Positions 33,369 to 41,242 of a DNA stretch of 64,000 nucleotides are shown here, piece by piece (position 1 is the stretch's first letter; each line of letters begins with the position of its first letter). The notes under the pieces were generated by a model that searched no databases, was not told the DNA's origin, and saw nothing but the letters and a program-made list of their open reading frames with translations. A program made the translations under genes and the position numbers. Source of the DNA: a virus; the IMG/VR virus record IMGVR_UViG_3300036827_000034, positions 1 through 64,000 of that record; one strand, written 5' to 3'.

Positions 33369-34933
33369 GCTGCCCATCCTGATGATTTAGGCTTGTCGCG
33401 GAAGCGCCTATCGTCGTTTCGGTCGCGTTCCGGTTTATCCGGTTTCAGGCCCATTGCCAATTGCTGGACGGCATCGCTTCCGTGGCTTGCCAAATCATGG
33501 ATCGGGTCCGACGAAAACACCCCCAATTGCTTGTTCCACCGCTTGCGATAGTTTTCCAATCGCGAGAGGCCAACGCCACAGTTATCCGAATCAATCCATG
33601 CCAAGTTAAGCAGTCGCCGCCCAGCCTCGATCGCATCTGCCTTGACCGCCACCCGCGGCACAACCTCGAACTTAACGCCTAAGCCATCCGCGACTTGCTT
33701 CCGGCTTTGCGCATTGTTCGCCCAATCCCGGTTATCCAGATCGTGTGGGCCATAGTGCTTGCCATAGACGAAGCTGCGTTCCTTCCGCTTCTCGTCAACC
33801 ACACCGCAGGCCGCTTGCAGGCTCGAGCCTTCTTCCTCCCAATAGTCGATCAGCCTGTGCCGAACGCCATCGGTCTGATGAAACCAGATCGCGGTGCAGT
33901 CCTCGCCAATGTCCCATGCCGTGTTGACGGGGCGCGTCGGATCGTGCGGCACCATCTGGCCGATACGGCCCTCGCGGCGAGCCTTGTTGATCTCGATTTT
34001 CCAATAGGCACCCTCAACGCTGCTATAAAAAAGCTCCCCGATCTCTGACGGGTATTCGGACTTCATCGAGTCCGGACCAAGCTCCTCATATTTCTTGGCG
34101 TACCAAGCGCGCTGGTCGTGATCGAGCGCGATGTGGTGCTTCTGCCGCAGGATGTCGAAATACTCGCGCAAGTCATGCGGCACGACGACGAGGTTATTCG
34201 GCAGGCGGTATTCCTGTTTGATCCACCAGCCATAGAAATTGAGTTTGAAATCCAGGCTTGTGAGCGGTTGCTTTCTATCCGCTGCTTGGCGTGACCGCTG
34301 CACCATGTCGTAAAATAGCCCAGCCGTGCCATGCGCCGTGCTTTCGACCCATACCCGACCGGATGCCGGAACGGCTTGAACCGCGCCAGTAATGATTTCC
34401 TTTGCTGTTTCTGGTGAATCGACGCTGATCTTGCCGAACTCGCTGACATGCAAGAGGCTGGGAGTTCCACCACGGTAGGACGTACCAACCGTAACCGTCG
34501 ATCCGTTTGACCAAGTAAGCTCCTTTTCATTGGCCTTCACGAGCGGGCGGGCATGACGCAAATCCGCTCCCAATTCTCCCGGCATATTGTCGTAGGCGAA
34601 TTTAATCATCGTCAGCTTATCAACCGCATCATCAAGCGAGCGATCGACCACGCCGGCAGTCGTGCCAGAATGGAATAGGCACTCGTCTAGGATGTCTATT
34701 GCGATGAAGGTTGAGAAACCTAACTTGCGGGACTTGGCGATGACGTTGCGGCACCATGCAGTCTCACAAAACGCCCGCTGCGCCTCGTTCCGCACGAACC
34801 TGATCTTGTCGCCGTTCTCAGCCCTGATCTGGTAGAGGCTATCGAGCCGCCATTCGCGATCCGCTAGATGCTCGCGGAGCTTCTGCCCTTGTGGGCTGAG
34901 TTTCTGGCGTTCGATGTCGGCGGGATCAGGCAT
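33365..34933 (-). CDS. terL: Terminase large subunit
   Basis: 522 aa from 34933 (an ATG at 34957 is possible). ATPase domain: Walker-A-like AKSRKLGFST (about 66-75), Walker B LLHVSEF with catalytic Glu (about 165), coupling motif VESTAHG. The nuclease domain begins NTAWDIGEDCTAIWFHQTDG with the first metal-binding Asp and continues to SHGSDAVQQLAMGL with the last. It cuts concatemers and drives DNA into the portal. The small subunit is unusually far away (about 11 kb upstream), separated by accessory genes. Confidence 0.93.
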   Translation of the reverse strand: MPDPADIERQKLSPQGQKLREHLADREWRLDSLYQIRAENGDKIRFVRNEAQRAFCETAWCRNVIAKSRKLGFSTFIAIDILDECLFHSGTTAGVVDRSLDDAVDKLTMIKFAYDNMPGELGADLRHARPLVKANEKELTWSNGSTVTVGTSYRGGTPSLLHVSEFGKISVDSPETAKEIITGAVQAVPASGRVWVESTAHGTAGLFYDMVQRSRQAADRKQPLTSLDFKLNFYGWWIKQEYRLPNNLVVVPHDLREYFDILRQKHHIALDHDQRAWYAKKYEELGPDSMKSEYPSEIGELFYSSVEGAYWKIEINKARREGRIGQMVPHDPTRPVNTAWDIGEDCTAIWFHQTDGVRHRLIDYWEEEGSSLQAACGVVDEKRKERSFVYGKHYGPHDLDNRDWANNAQSRKQVADGLGVKFEVVPRVAVKADAIEAGRRLLNLAWIDSDNCGVGLSRLENYRKRWNKQLGVFSSDPIHDLASHGSDAVQQLAMGLKPDKPERDRNDDRRFRDKPKSSGWAA

Positions 34934-35198
34934 TCTTGGTGAGTGTCCATCGAACATAGAGACGATGGAAGAAATTCAGAACGCGCCAACTGTTCCGGCC
35001 CTTGTCCTCTGGCAACCATAGTAAGCTGTGTCCATGCTCGCCTCGACAATAGGAACAAGTGCAATCTCTAGTGTGACGTTCGATGATGACGTGAGCGCCT
35101 GCAATCTCAGCGAGAAGAACTTGCCAATGTGTTTTGTTCGGCCATTGATCGCCAATAACAAACCGTTGATACCAAGGCGCGGTCGATGGAAAGTTCAT
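34926..35198 (-). CDS. Hypothetical protein with CxCxxC motif, 90 aa
   Basis: Soluble protein with HTRDCTCSYCRGEHGHS, a likely zinc site, and a Trp/Arg-rich C-terminus. Overlaps the terminase start by a few bases, so translation is coupled. Possibly a terminase accessory by position only. Confidence 0.6.
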   Translation of the reverse strand: MNFPSTAPWYQRFVIGDQWPNKTHWQVLLAEIAGAHVIIERHTRDCTCSYCRGEHGHSLLWLPEDKGRNSWRVLNFFHRLYVRWTLTKNA

Positions 35199-35422
35199 GC
35201 GGCATCCAGCTTCACAATCGGCTTCTTCACCAGCACCAATCCGGCGAACTGGTTGGCGGTGAGCTTCTGCCCATAGTAGCTCTCGATCTCGCCCACCACC
35301 GCATCGAACGTCTCAGGCGCAAGCTGCAATTCGATGTAGGGCGCTTCCACGCCGGGCATGAGGTTCTTGATTTCAGCCACCAGATCGCCAATGGCGAAGG
35401 TGATGCGGGAGCGGATAGCCAT
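35195..35422 (-). CDS. Hypothetical protein, 75 aa
   Basis: Acidic, mixed-structure small protein (AIGDLVAEIKNLMPGVEAPY, YGQKLTANQFAGLVLVKKP). Coupled by ATGA to the downstream gene. Function unknown. Confidence 0.6.
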   Translation of the reverse strand: MAIRSRITFAIGDLVAEIKNLMPGVEAPYIELQLAPETFDAVVGEIESYYGQKLTANQFAGLVLVKKPIVKLDAA

Positions 35423-35423
35423 G

Positions 35424-35627
35424 CTATTCCCTTGGTTTCTTGGCGATCATCCGCCATCCGTCAAGCGAAAGACGAAACCAATACTTCCCATATCGTTCGC
35501 TGAATAATGGCGCAGATCGAGGCGCTTTGACGTGAACCAGATAATCGAAAATCCTGATCCACCATACGCCGCTGGAAAGCGATCCGCCAAAGCCGTGCCG
35601 TCCATTGCAGAAGAATTTTGCTGCCAT
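35424..35627 (-). CDS. Hypothetical protein, 67 aa
   Basis: Aromatic- and Arg-rich short protein (GVWWIRIFDYLVHVKAPRSA, YWFRLSLDGWRMIAKKPRE). Coupled to the upstream gene by TGATG. No domain recognised. Confidence 0.55.
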   Translation of the reverse strand: MAAKFFCNGRHGFGGSLSSGVWWIRIFDYLVHVKAPRSAPLFSERYGKYWFRLSLDGWRMIAKKPRE

Positions 35628-35980
35628 CAGGGTAGCGCGCTTGCATCCACCATTGATATGGACCAGCCACTTTTCACATAAAACACGTCCTTGCCCGAAA
35701 GACTTGGCGAGGTGTTTCCAGCGATCACCACCCCGCCAGAGCGGTTCGGCGGATTGATCTCGTAGCGGATCGTTTGCCCATCCGGTACTTCAATGCGGCA
35801 GACATTCGTTCCGTCAGGCGCGGTCGTGGTCGATGCCGCAGCCGCGCTCACCGCCACAAGGCTCTGCCCGAGATACGGCTCGACAAGCTGATAGACCGAA
35901 TCTGAGGAGAACTGCTTCGCCAATACGTTCGGTATCTGCTGGAGGCCCTGATAATAAAAAACCCTGACGTTGAATGCCAA
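35627..35980 (-). CDS. Hypothetical probable virion protein, 117 aa
   Basis: Beta-rich: FYYQGLQQIPNVLAKQFS, then VCRIEVPDGQTIRYEINPPN and GKDVFYVKSGWSISMVDAS. This resembles small structural proteins often seen near terminase genes in Rhizobiales phages. Virion role is inferred. Confidence 0.6.
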   Translation of the reverse strand: MAFNVRVFYYQGLQQIPNVLAKQFSSDSVYQLVEPYLGQSLVAVSAAAASTTTAPDGTNVCRIEVPDGQTIRYEINPPNRSGGVVIAGNTSPSLSGKDVFYVKSGWSISMVDASALP

Positions 35981-35989
35981 TGCCGCCTC

Positions 35990-36808
35990 CTATGCTTCCA
36001 CAAAGCTGATGCGATACTTTTTATATTTTGATCGGTGATCTTGTTCGCAATAGCGCCGGAATGCTTGCTCTTGGGTTTCAGTAGGCAGCATTTCGATGCC
36101 GTGCCCCATCATCCCGCCTTTCCATGATGCCTTTTCGGGACCGACTTCATGCTTAAAGCTGATGTCAAGCGAGCGGCTTTGTTTCTTAGGCACGATATAC
36201 CCGAGCCACCGAAACCACCCATTCCCGAGCCGACGCTCGCGTTCCTCAACAAATGTTTCGACGGCAATCAATTCGTTATCGTAGTCGATGATCGCAAAGT
36301 GCGAACGTGTAAGGCCATCACGGATTTCTTGCCATTTGTCCCAAGGAAGATTGGAAACATCCGCCGCCAACGACCCATCGGCGTTGTATAGCCGATGAGC
36401 AACCTGTCGCCATTGGGTCCATGGCAGGAAGCATCCCCAATCCTGCGTCGTCTCACTGTCGTTAGTCTGTGCCCCAAGATGCACTGACAAATGCCCATCA
36501 CTCAGGCAGAAACCATATTCGCGAGGATGTTCGTCCCAATAGCCATCGCTTTGCGCCCATTCCTTGCCGCGAAGATCAACCCATTTGCGCCAAGGCTTAA
36601 TAATCTGCGGAAGTTCGCAGATCATCGTTGCACCGAATGCCTGAAATCTGATGCAGCATCCGGGGCTTTCGCGTTCCGTGCTGCCCGATGTCAATACGAT
36701 GGCAAATGGCCGCCAAGTCTCACGATAAGCGAGAGTGAACGGACCAAGATGATAATCGTTGTCGCCCCATCGGCGCTGGCGTCTCTGGTGCCCAATCGTT
36801 TGATCCAT
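35990..36808 (-). CDS. Hypothetical phage protein, 272 aa
   Basis: AGGAG precedes the ATG. Aromatic-rich, no signal or TM. It contains DNDYHLGPFTLAYRETWRPF, REYGFCLSDGHLSVHLGAQT, NGWFRWLGYIVPKKQSRSLD and KASWKGGMMGHGIEMLP. This set recurs in a large uncharacterised family from phages of many proteobacteria. Function unknown. The 135 nt upstream contain no recognisable gene. Confidence 0.7.
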   Translation of the reverse strand: MDQTIGHQRRQRRWGDNDYHLGPFTLAYRETWRPFAIVLTSGSTERESPGCCIRFQAFGATMICELPQIIKPWRKWVDLRGKEWAQSDGYWDEHPREYGFCLSDGHLSVHLGAQTNDSETTQDWGCFLPWTQWRQVAHRLYNADGSLAADVSNLPWDKWQEIRDGLTRSHFAIIDYDNELIAVETFVEERERRLGNGWFRWLGYIVPKKQSRSLDISFKHEVGPEKASWKGGMMGHGIEMLPTETQEQAFRRYCEQDHRSKYKKYRISFVEA

Positions 36809-36943
36809 CGCAATCCACTCCTGAATTTATGTGCGAACCGATGTCCTTGAACGGTGCATACGATCCAAACCCCTTGGTGGCCGCAGGACACCTTTCGTTA
36901 TCGACCCTCGCACTGGCCGACCAGATGACCCACCGTGGGGTTG

Positions 36944-37183
36944 TTACGCAAGCTTCTTGCTGATCTCTAGCATGGCGATGCCGAAACGGCCAAAGGCATC
37001 TGCGGGACCAAGTTGGAAATTCACAGTCAATCCGTCCTTCTTGGCGCGGCCCATGCAATCGGTGATCTTCTCGAGCAAATCAGCGACTTCGGCGCGGTAT
37101 TTGTCAGCCTTTTCCTGATCGGAAAGCGGGTTGATGTAAACGATATTGTGCGGCCCGAGGTTGCGAGGTTCATCTTCTGTCAT
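36944..37183 (-). CDS. Hypothetical protein, 79 aa
   Basis: Helical, charged (KADKYRAEVADLLEKITDCM, FGRFGIAMLEISKKLA). ATGA overlap with the upstream zinc-domain gene. No known family. Confidence 0.6.
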   Translation of the reverse strand: MTEDEPRNLGPHNIVYINPLSDQEKADKYRAEVADLLEKITDCMGRAKKDGLTVNFQLGPADAFGRFGIAMLEISKKLA

Positions 37184-37788
37184 TTGAATCCACCATTCGC
37201 GAATTTGAGCGGTTGCCCGTCAACGGGCACAAACTCCAATATCATCCCGTCGATGTCGGGCAGGAGCATACCCTGATCGTTCAAATGCCGCAGGGTTTCG
37301 GCGCGGCTTTCCTCGTCCAGCAAGTCCTTGGGTTTGGTTTCTTTCTTGTGCTTGTCGCAGACGTAGAGATTGGTCAAGGTTTCGACGCGAGGCTCGCCCA
37401 CCCCGCCCTGCCAGCGAGCGCGGAACCTCTGCTTGATGCGCCATTTCGCCGGATTAGCGCAGCCATCGCGATCACAGGGCAATACCGGAATCACCACGTC
37501 GATCAGTTTGACAGCCGGTATCGGCACAAGTTCGATCTTGGCGGTGAGAAAGTCTGGCTCGGGCAAGCCTGAGTCCATCAGGCTATCGCGGATCGTCTCG
37601 CGGTTTTTGTCGGACAGGATAAAGCCGCGAACGTCATCCTTGTGCGCCTCGCAGACTTGAATGGTGGAGTGCATTGAAACGCGATGGTTTACGCCAGGAG
37701 CGCAGCAGTTCAGATGCACGTCAACGGCATAGATCGCTTCGGCGTCACATTGGTCCCGATGACACTGATGATCGTGGCGCTCGGTCAT
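37180..37788 (-). CDS. Duplicated zinc-domain protein, 202 aa
   Basis: Two copies of one module. Copy 1 (about 8-95): CHRDQCDAEAIYAVDVHLN, then VCEAHKDDVRGFILSDKNRE. Copy 2 (about 104-190): CDRDGCANPAKWRIKQRFR, then VCDKHKKETKPKDLLDEESR. Each has CxxxxC and CxxH, a plausible treble-clef zinc site, followed by a helix and a terminal strand. Internal duplication is clear; function unknown (nucleic-acid or protein binding). Confidence 0.68.
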   Translation of the reverse strand: MTERHDHQCHRDQCDAEAIYAVDVHLNCCAPGVNHRVSMHSTIQVCEAHKDDVRGFILSDKNRETIRDSLMDSGLPEPDFLTAKIELVPIPAVKLIDVVIPVLPCDRDGCANPAKWRIKQRFRARWQGGVGEPRVETLTNLYVCDKHKKETKPKDLLDEESRAETLRHLNDQGMLLPDIDGMILEFVPVDGQPLKFANGGFK

Positions 37789-37928
37789 CGAAAGATGCTG
37801 TCCCTAATAACCTTGTCGCGAGGCCATTTCGCTGGGGTAAGACGAAACTTCAATGTCGCAAGCATTCGTTGATACTCAGCCCGCGAAACAATGCGGCGTC
37901 CGCACTTTACGCGGATGCGCGGTTTCAT
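37785..37928 (-). CDS. Small basic protein, 47 aa
   Basis: MKPRIRVKCGRRIVSRAEYQ and a C-terminus KWPRDKVIRDSIFR; strongly basic, probably nucleic-acid binding. Its ATG overlaps the upstream stop (TGATG), and its TGA overlaps the next ATG, so it tiles the gap exactly. Confidence 0.58.
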   Translation of the reverse strand: MKPRIRVKCGRRIVSRAEYQRMLATLKFRLTPAKWPRDKVIRDSIFR

Positions 37929-38170
37929 CAGTAATCCCCCGACTCCACTCCTAGCTCATGGCCGTTATCATGCGGCGCAAGCGAACCGAAGATGCGCGGC
38001 TTCGATGGTGGCTTGACCTTGGTTTTCTTGCCGACGCGCATCGGGAGTTTCTTCACCGACATGCCGTGCGAGGTGGAAACGAAATCCTTTGCTGCGGCTT
38101 GTTCAGAGCCGGAAGCATTCTTTTCCGCCCAATGTGCCCATCGGTTCTGTGCTTGCGATACAACTGGCAT
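37928..38170 (-). CDS. Small conserved phage protein, 80 aa
   Basis: Pattern AQNRWAHWAEKNASGSEQAA, AKDFVSTSHGMSVKKLPMRV then a Lys-rich stretch. This 'SxAQxR...GKDF..ASHG.SVKKLP' pattern is common in phage and plasmid small proteins of unknown role. Upstream ribosome-binding site AGGAGG. Likely nucleic-acid associated. Confidence 0.68.
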   Translation of the reverse strand: MPVVSQAQNRWAHWAEKNASGSEQAAAKDFVSTSHGMSVKKLPMRVGKKTKVKPPSKPRIFGSLAPHDNGHELGVESGDY

Positions 38171-38183
38171 GGCTTCCTCCTGT

Positions 38184-38408
38184 TCAACTCGGCGCGTCTC
38201 GCGGGTCGAAGATCATACGCAAATGTTTCAACTCATGCACATAGACCCAAAGCCTGCCGAATTTATCGGCGTGAACCGCATGAAGCGCATCGCCTACCGG
38301 ATGCGCTAGTTGATCGAGCGGGTCCGAATCGCACTCAATCGGACGATGCCAAAGGCCGTCATTGAGCTTGGATTCAATCGCCTTTATATCCACTGCGGCC
38401 TCTCTCAA
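38184..38408 (-). CDS. Hypothetical protein, 74 aa
   Basis: Acidic, His-rich (LNDGLWHRPIECDSDPLDQL, LWVYVHELKHLRMIFDPRD). Its 5' end overlaps the upstream zinc-type gene by 35 nt. Function unknown. Confidence 0.55.
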   Translation of the reverse strand: MREAAVDIKAIESKLNDGLWHRPIECDSDPLDQLAHPVGDALHAVHADKFGRLWVYVHELKHLRMIFDPRDAPS

Positions 38409-38574
38409 ACAGATCGCATAGCATATCCTCTGAAATCTGCCCGTTCACCTTCTGGCAACGGCCATAGCCGTCCTCGTCCTCAACTTCGTCGTCAATCTCT
38501 GTGAAATACTTGCATACTCCGCAATGCGGCGGCGCGGTGCGGTAGTTCACTGAGGCTTTCGCGGCTTTAGCCAT
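38374..38574 (-). CDS. Small cysteine-motif phage protein, 66 aa
   Basis: VNYRTAPPHCGVCKYFTEI, GRCQKVNGQISEDMLCDLFE. The CxxC...C...C spacing resembles small phage proteins once annotated as high-potential iron-sulphur-like; a four-Cys metal site is likely. It has a 1-nt gap from the upstream membrane-peptide stop. Confidence 0.66.
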   Translation of the reverse strand: MAKAAKASVNYRTAPPHCGVCKYFTEIDDEVEDEDGYGRCQKVNGQISEDMLCDLFERGRSGYKGD

Positions 38575-38575
38575 T

Positions 38576-38671
38576 TCAATCCCCCCGCTCGCAATAGAAC
38601 ACCGCGCAGACGATCAGCAGCCATGCGCCCAACCCGAGATAGCCGTAAAAGTAAAACGGTAGCTCAAGCAT
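38576..38671 (-). CDS. 31-aa single-pass membrane peptide
   Basis: ATG begins directly after the upstream TAG. MLELPFYFYGYLGLGAWLLI then VCAVFYCERGD: one transmembrane helix with a charged tail. The stop is 1 nt before the next ATG, so it fills the gap precisely between two genes. Likely translated; role unknown. Confidence 0.55.
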   Translation of the reverse strand: MLELPFYFYGYLGLGAWLLIVCAVFYCERGD

Positions 38672-39136
38672 CTATCCGCACCCCGTTTCGACAACCTTCA
38701 TAACCCGTTCGTTATCCGGTGCAAGGCGTAATAGCCGTGCCTTCACCTCATTCGCACCGTCACATTCTTTCAGCCGAACCTTCAAAACGAACAGCGCCCC
38801 GAGCAATTCGATTGATCTTGGATCGACTAATAGCGCGCTGCTCATGGAAAATTCCGCAGGCTTGTTGAGTTCTGGAATGGTGTCGGAAAGCTTGGCGAGC
38901 AGTTTAGCTTGAGCCGTGCGAAACAGATACGAATACGGCCAGAACCTTCCGGCATTTCCAGCCTCGTCAATCGACTGTTGTATCGACTTGGTTTCCATGC
39001 TGGTCGCGTATGCAAGTTCCGCCCTGCTCCATCGCGTCACGCCAATCAGGCAAACTCCGAGCAATGCGACCCGCCACAAGAGCCGCCATGCCCGCCGTCG
39101 CGGGGAGGTGTTCTGGAAAAGCGAATAGGCTTTCAA
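38672..39136 (-). CDS. TM-anchored helical-repeat protein overlapping the ligase-like gene (copy 2)
   Basis: 154 aa, ATG start. Positive N-terminus, TM anchor (LLWRVALLGVCLIGVTRW), then a periplasmic-looking helical domain (MSSALLVDPRSIELLGALFV, VKARLLRLAPDNERVMKVV). It matches copy 1 (5546-5998) in size, layout and position relative to a ligase-like gene, again in the +1 frame. TPR-like assembly partner or regulator of the ligase is inferred. Confidence 0.66.
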   Translation of the reverse strand: MKAYSLFQNTSPRRRAWRLLWRVALLGVCLIGVTRWSRAELAYATSMETKSIQQSIDEAGNAGRFWPYSYLFRTAQAKLLAKLSDTIPELNKPAEFSMSSALLVDPRSIELLGALFVLKVRLKECDGANEVKARLLRLAPDNERVMKVVETGCG

Positions 39137-40139
39137 TCAAGAACCCCGTCAGCACGAGCCGTTCGACCGTCAGCGGGCCATAGAGCAGAATCCAGAAGAA
39201 TGCCCCGAGTAATATAACGCCGATCGGCCCAAGCTCGAAAGCCGTCTTGAGGATGAGGTTGTGCGGATCGTCGTGGCGGGTCAGCAATCCTGACAGATGA
39301 TGGGCGTATTCCGGGAATAGCCCGAAGAACGATCCATAGCCGTGCCCGAGCCATGTCACCGCTCGAGCCGTATCAATCCACAGCCAAATGCGATCATCTA
39401 CAGTTCCCGGACGGGCATAGATCGCCACCGCCAATAGCCCGATACCTACCGCACCGCACCACAGCGTTAACCTTCGATGCGCCGGCCAAAGGCAAATCAG
39501 GGTGCAAACCGCTAGGGCGAGGACCGGCCCGCGGGCTGAGACTATCGCAGGGACAACGATACAGGGCGAAATCCAGACCAGAAGCGCCCAAGTCCAAGGC
39601 TGAGCCGGTTTCCGCACCAGCGCGAGGATGGTGGGCAAAGCGCACAGCACCGCAGGCTCGGCCAGGAACAGTGGATTGACGAACAGTCCCCCGCCCCATT
39701 GCTGGCTGAAACGATGTTGCGCATCCGAGCCGATCAAATTGATGTCCCATATCCCGCCCGTCGCGATGCTGGCGTTGATGTCGTAAATGCAAATGATGCT
39801 GGACGGGATCAGACCGAGCGCGGCGCCGATATAGAACAGCCGCAAGTCCTTGATCTGCCCGCCGACCATGAAGATGCCAGCGGTAATCGCCAGCGGCAGT
39901 AGCGAACCAACGCTATCGTACCAAGTGGGCGACCATGCGAGCGAAACCGCGGCGTAAACCACAAACAGCCAGCCGACGATATGCGCGAATGTGACCCTGA
40001 TCGGGCCAAGGAAGAACAGCGAACCAAGCGCCAGCGCGAGAACAGTCCATCGCCCGACCTGTGCCGCTCCCGCTATCTCACCGCCAATCCATGAGGGGAA
40101 ATAGGCTGCTGTGAGGGCGAAGCCGAATAGACCGAGCAT
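38967..40139 (-). CDS. O-antigen ligase/polymerase-like membrane protein (copy 2)
   Basis: 390 aa with about ten hydrophobic segments. The conserved C-terminal part matches copy 1: TWLGHGYGSFFGLFPEYAHH, DPHNLILKTAFELGPIGVIL, and FAFPEHLPATAGMAALVAGR. The long periplasmic loop and [H]-N-x-x-L motif are Wzy_C/WaaL-like. Expected to join glycans on the periplasmic face. Its last 57 residues overlap the downstream gene. Co-located with a glycosyltransferase and a methyltransferase, it suggests phage-directed surface glycan change. Confidence 0.78.
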   Translation of the reverse strand: MLGLFGFALTAAYFPSWIGGEIAGAAQVGRWTVLALALGSLFFLGPIRVTFAHIVGWLFVVYAAVSLAWSPTWYDSVGSLLPLAITAGIFMVGGQIKDLRLFYIGAALGLIPSSIICIYDINASIATGGIWDINLIGSDAQHRFSQQWGGGLFVNPLFLAEPAVLCALPTILALVRKPAQPWTWALLVWISPCIVVPAIVSARGPVLALAVCTLICLWPAHRRLTLWCGAVGIGLLAVAIYARPGTVDDRIWLWIDTARAVTWLGHGYGSFFGLFPEYAHHLSGLLTRHDDPHNLILKTAFELGPIGVILLGAFFWILLYGPLTVERLVLTGFLIESLFAFPEHLPATAGMAALVAGRIARSLPDWRDAMEQGGTCIRDQHGNQVDTTVD

Positions 40140-40283
40140 TCATAAACCGTGGCCCAGAACAAATCCAAACCCAACCCCCATCAGCCAGAATAGCATTAAC
40201 AGATAGAATGTCTTTCCCGGCGCCCTGCCTAATGGCGTGCTGCGTTGTGGCTCGTTCTCATGGATGCGGCAATAGTCGGTCAT
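40140..40283 (-). CDS. Small membrane protein, 47 aa
   Basis: Start at 40283 (MTDYCRIHENEPQRSTPLGR), then a C-terminal transmembrane helix (FYLLMLFWLMGVGFGFVLGH). The stop directly precedes the ligase-like ATG. May pair with the glycan enzymes at the membrane; unknown. Confidence 0.55.
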   Translation of the reverse strand: MTDYCRIHENEPQRSTPLGRAPGKTFYLLMLFWLMGVGFGFVLGHGL

Positions 40284-40287
40284 ATGA

Positions 40288-40581
40288 TTAAACCTGTAAC
40301 GGCAAACGCTGTTTGAATCCTGAATTGATGAAAGCGCGAACATGAATATAGCGAGCATCGCCGCGTTTTCGCAGGAGTTCGCAAAACTCCTCAATCATTC
40401 TATCGCCCTTGTGAGTATTGCATGGCGCACAAACGATGACGCGATTAGTGCGGGACAGCACGAAGCCTTTACTGCGTGGTCGCAGATGGTCGCGGGAGGG
40501 CTGGTGCATCGGCAGGCCGCAATATGGACAAGGCTCGCCCTTCCAATTCTGGAGGGGAATAGTGCGCCAATCCCAAGCCAT
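40288..40581 (-). CDS. HNH endonuclease
   Basis: 97 aa from the ATG at 40581 (TGATG overlap). It contains PCPYCGLPM, RDHLRPRSKG and NRVIVCAPCNTHKGDR: the two CxxC zinc pairs and the H-N-(K) catalytic core of compact HNH nucleases. Cuts or nicks DNA; phage HNH proteins often assist packaging or act as homing enzymes. Sits between membrane-protein genes. Confidence 0.82.
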   Translation of the reverse strand: MAWDWRTIPLQNWKGEPCPYCGLPMHQPSRDHLRPRSKGFVLSRTNRVIVCAPCNTHKGDRMIEEFCELLRKRGDARYIHVRAFINSGFKQRLPLQV

Positions 40582-40811
40582 CACTTGCCATCCGGTATGA
40601 CGCAGCGAACCAATAGCTGCTGAACTTCCTTCTGCGCTGCGAAGATCATCGACATTTGCGCCTGCCGTGTCTCGTCGGCCTTGGTATAGACCTTCCACAT
40701 CAGCGCCATGAGACAGATGTTCATCACGACCAGCGCCAGACTAAGCGGCTGGCCCTTCATCGCATCGAAGAAACCGCCGACTGCTTTGCCGCCTTCTTCT
40801 GAAACGCCCAT
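40581..40811 (-). CDS. Single-TM protein, 76 aa
   Basis: Soluble N-terminus, TM at about 24-41 (LALVVMNICLMALMWKVY), then a helical cytoplasmic or periplasmic tail (ETRQAQMSMIFAAQKEVQQL). It could be a second holin/spanin-like or superinfection protein; no family recognised. Confidence 0.58.
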   Translation of the reverse strand: MGVSEEGGKAVGGFFDAMKGQPLSLALVVMNICLMALMWKVYTKADETRQAQMSMIFAAQKEVQQLLVRCVIPDGK

Positions 40812-40812
40812 G

Positions 40813-40968
40813 TCAGATTTCCTTTTGGCTCTTGCGTGCCCTTTTAGGATACCAATACATCGGCGTCCCGCAGACCCGGTTCGCTAAAATGCTGACACAT
40901 GCCTCAAACCAGCCATAGCCTTCGAGGCGATGCAGCCGATATGAAATCCAAATAGCTTTGAGTTTCAT
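40813..40968 (-). CDS. Small basic protein, 51 aa
   Basis: MKLKAIWISYRLHRLEGYGW, then ILANRVCGTPMYWYPKRARK and a Lys-rich end. ATG lies 1 nt after the upstream TAG; the stop is 1 nt before the next ATG. Possibly peripheral membrane or RNA-binding. No family. Confidence 0.5.
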   Translation of the reverse strand: MKLKAIWISYRLHRLEGYGWFEACVSILANRVCGTPMYWYPKRARKSQKEI

Positions 40969-40969
40969 G

Positions 40970-41242
40970 CTATTTCGCATTCACCGCATCGTCAGTATGG
41001 CACATGCCGTCAGCGCGGATGGCAAACCGATGAATGTCGTCAAGCGTGCAGGGCAACGGCGGCGCGATAATGATGACAGGCAGAGATTTTGTCACGTCAA
41101 ATGACGGGTGGTCCGTTGTCTTTGGCGGCACCGCAAGCGTTACCCCGCCATCGTCAAAAACCTTGGGCTGCGTTCCCTTTCCCCACAGGAACCAAGCGAA
41201 GATCAGGAGTGCCGCGGCGCAAGCCAATGCAATGAGTTTCAT
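40970..41242 (-). CDS. Signal-anchor protein, 90 aa
   Basis: N-terminal membrane anchor (MKLIALACAAALLIFAWFLW), then a Pro-rich periplasmic domain with two cysteines (PLPCTLDDIHRFAIRADGMC). It starts within the 3' end of the glycosyltransferase gene (89-nt overlap). Role unknown. Confidence 0.55.
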   Translation of the reverse strand: MKLIALACAAALLIFAWFLWGKGTQPKVFDDGGVTLAVPPKTTDHPSFDVTKSLPVIIIAPPLPCTLDDIHRFAIRADGMCHTDDAVNAK

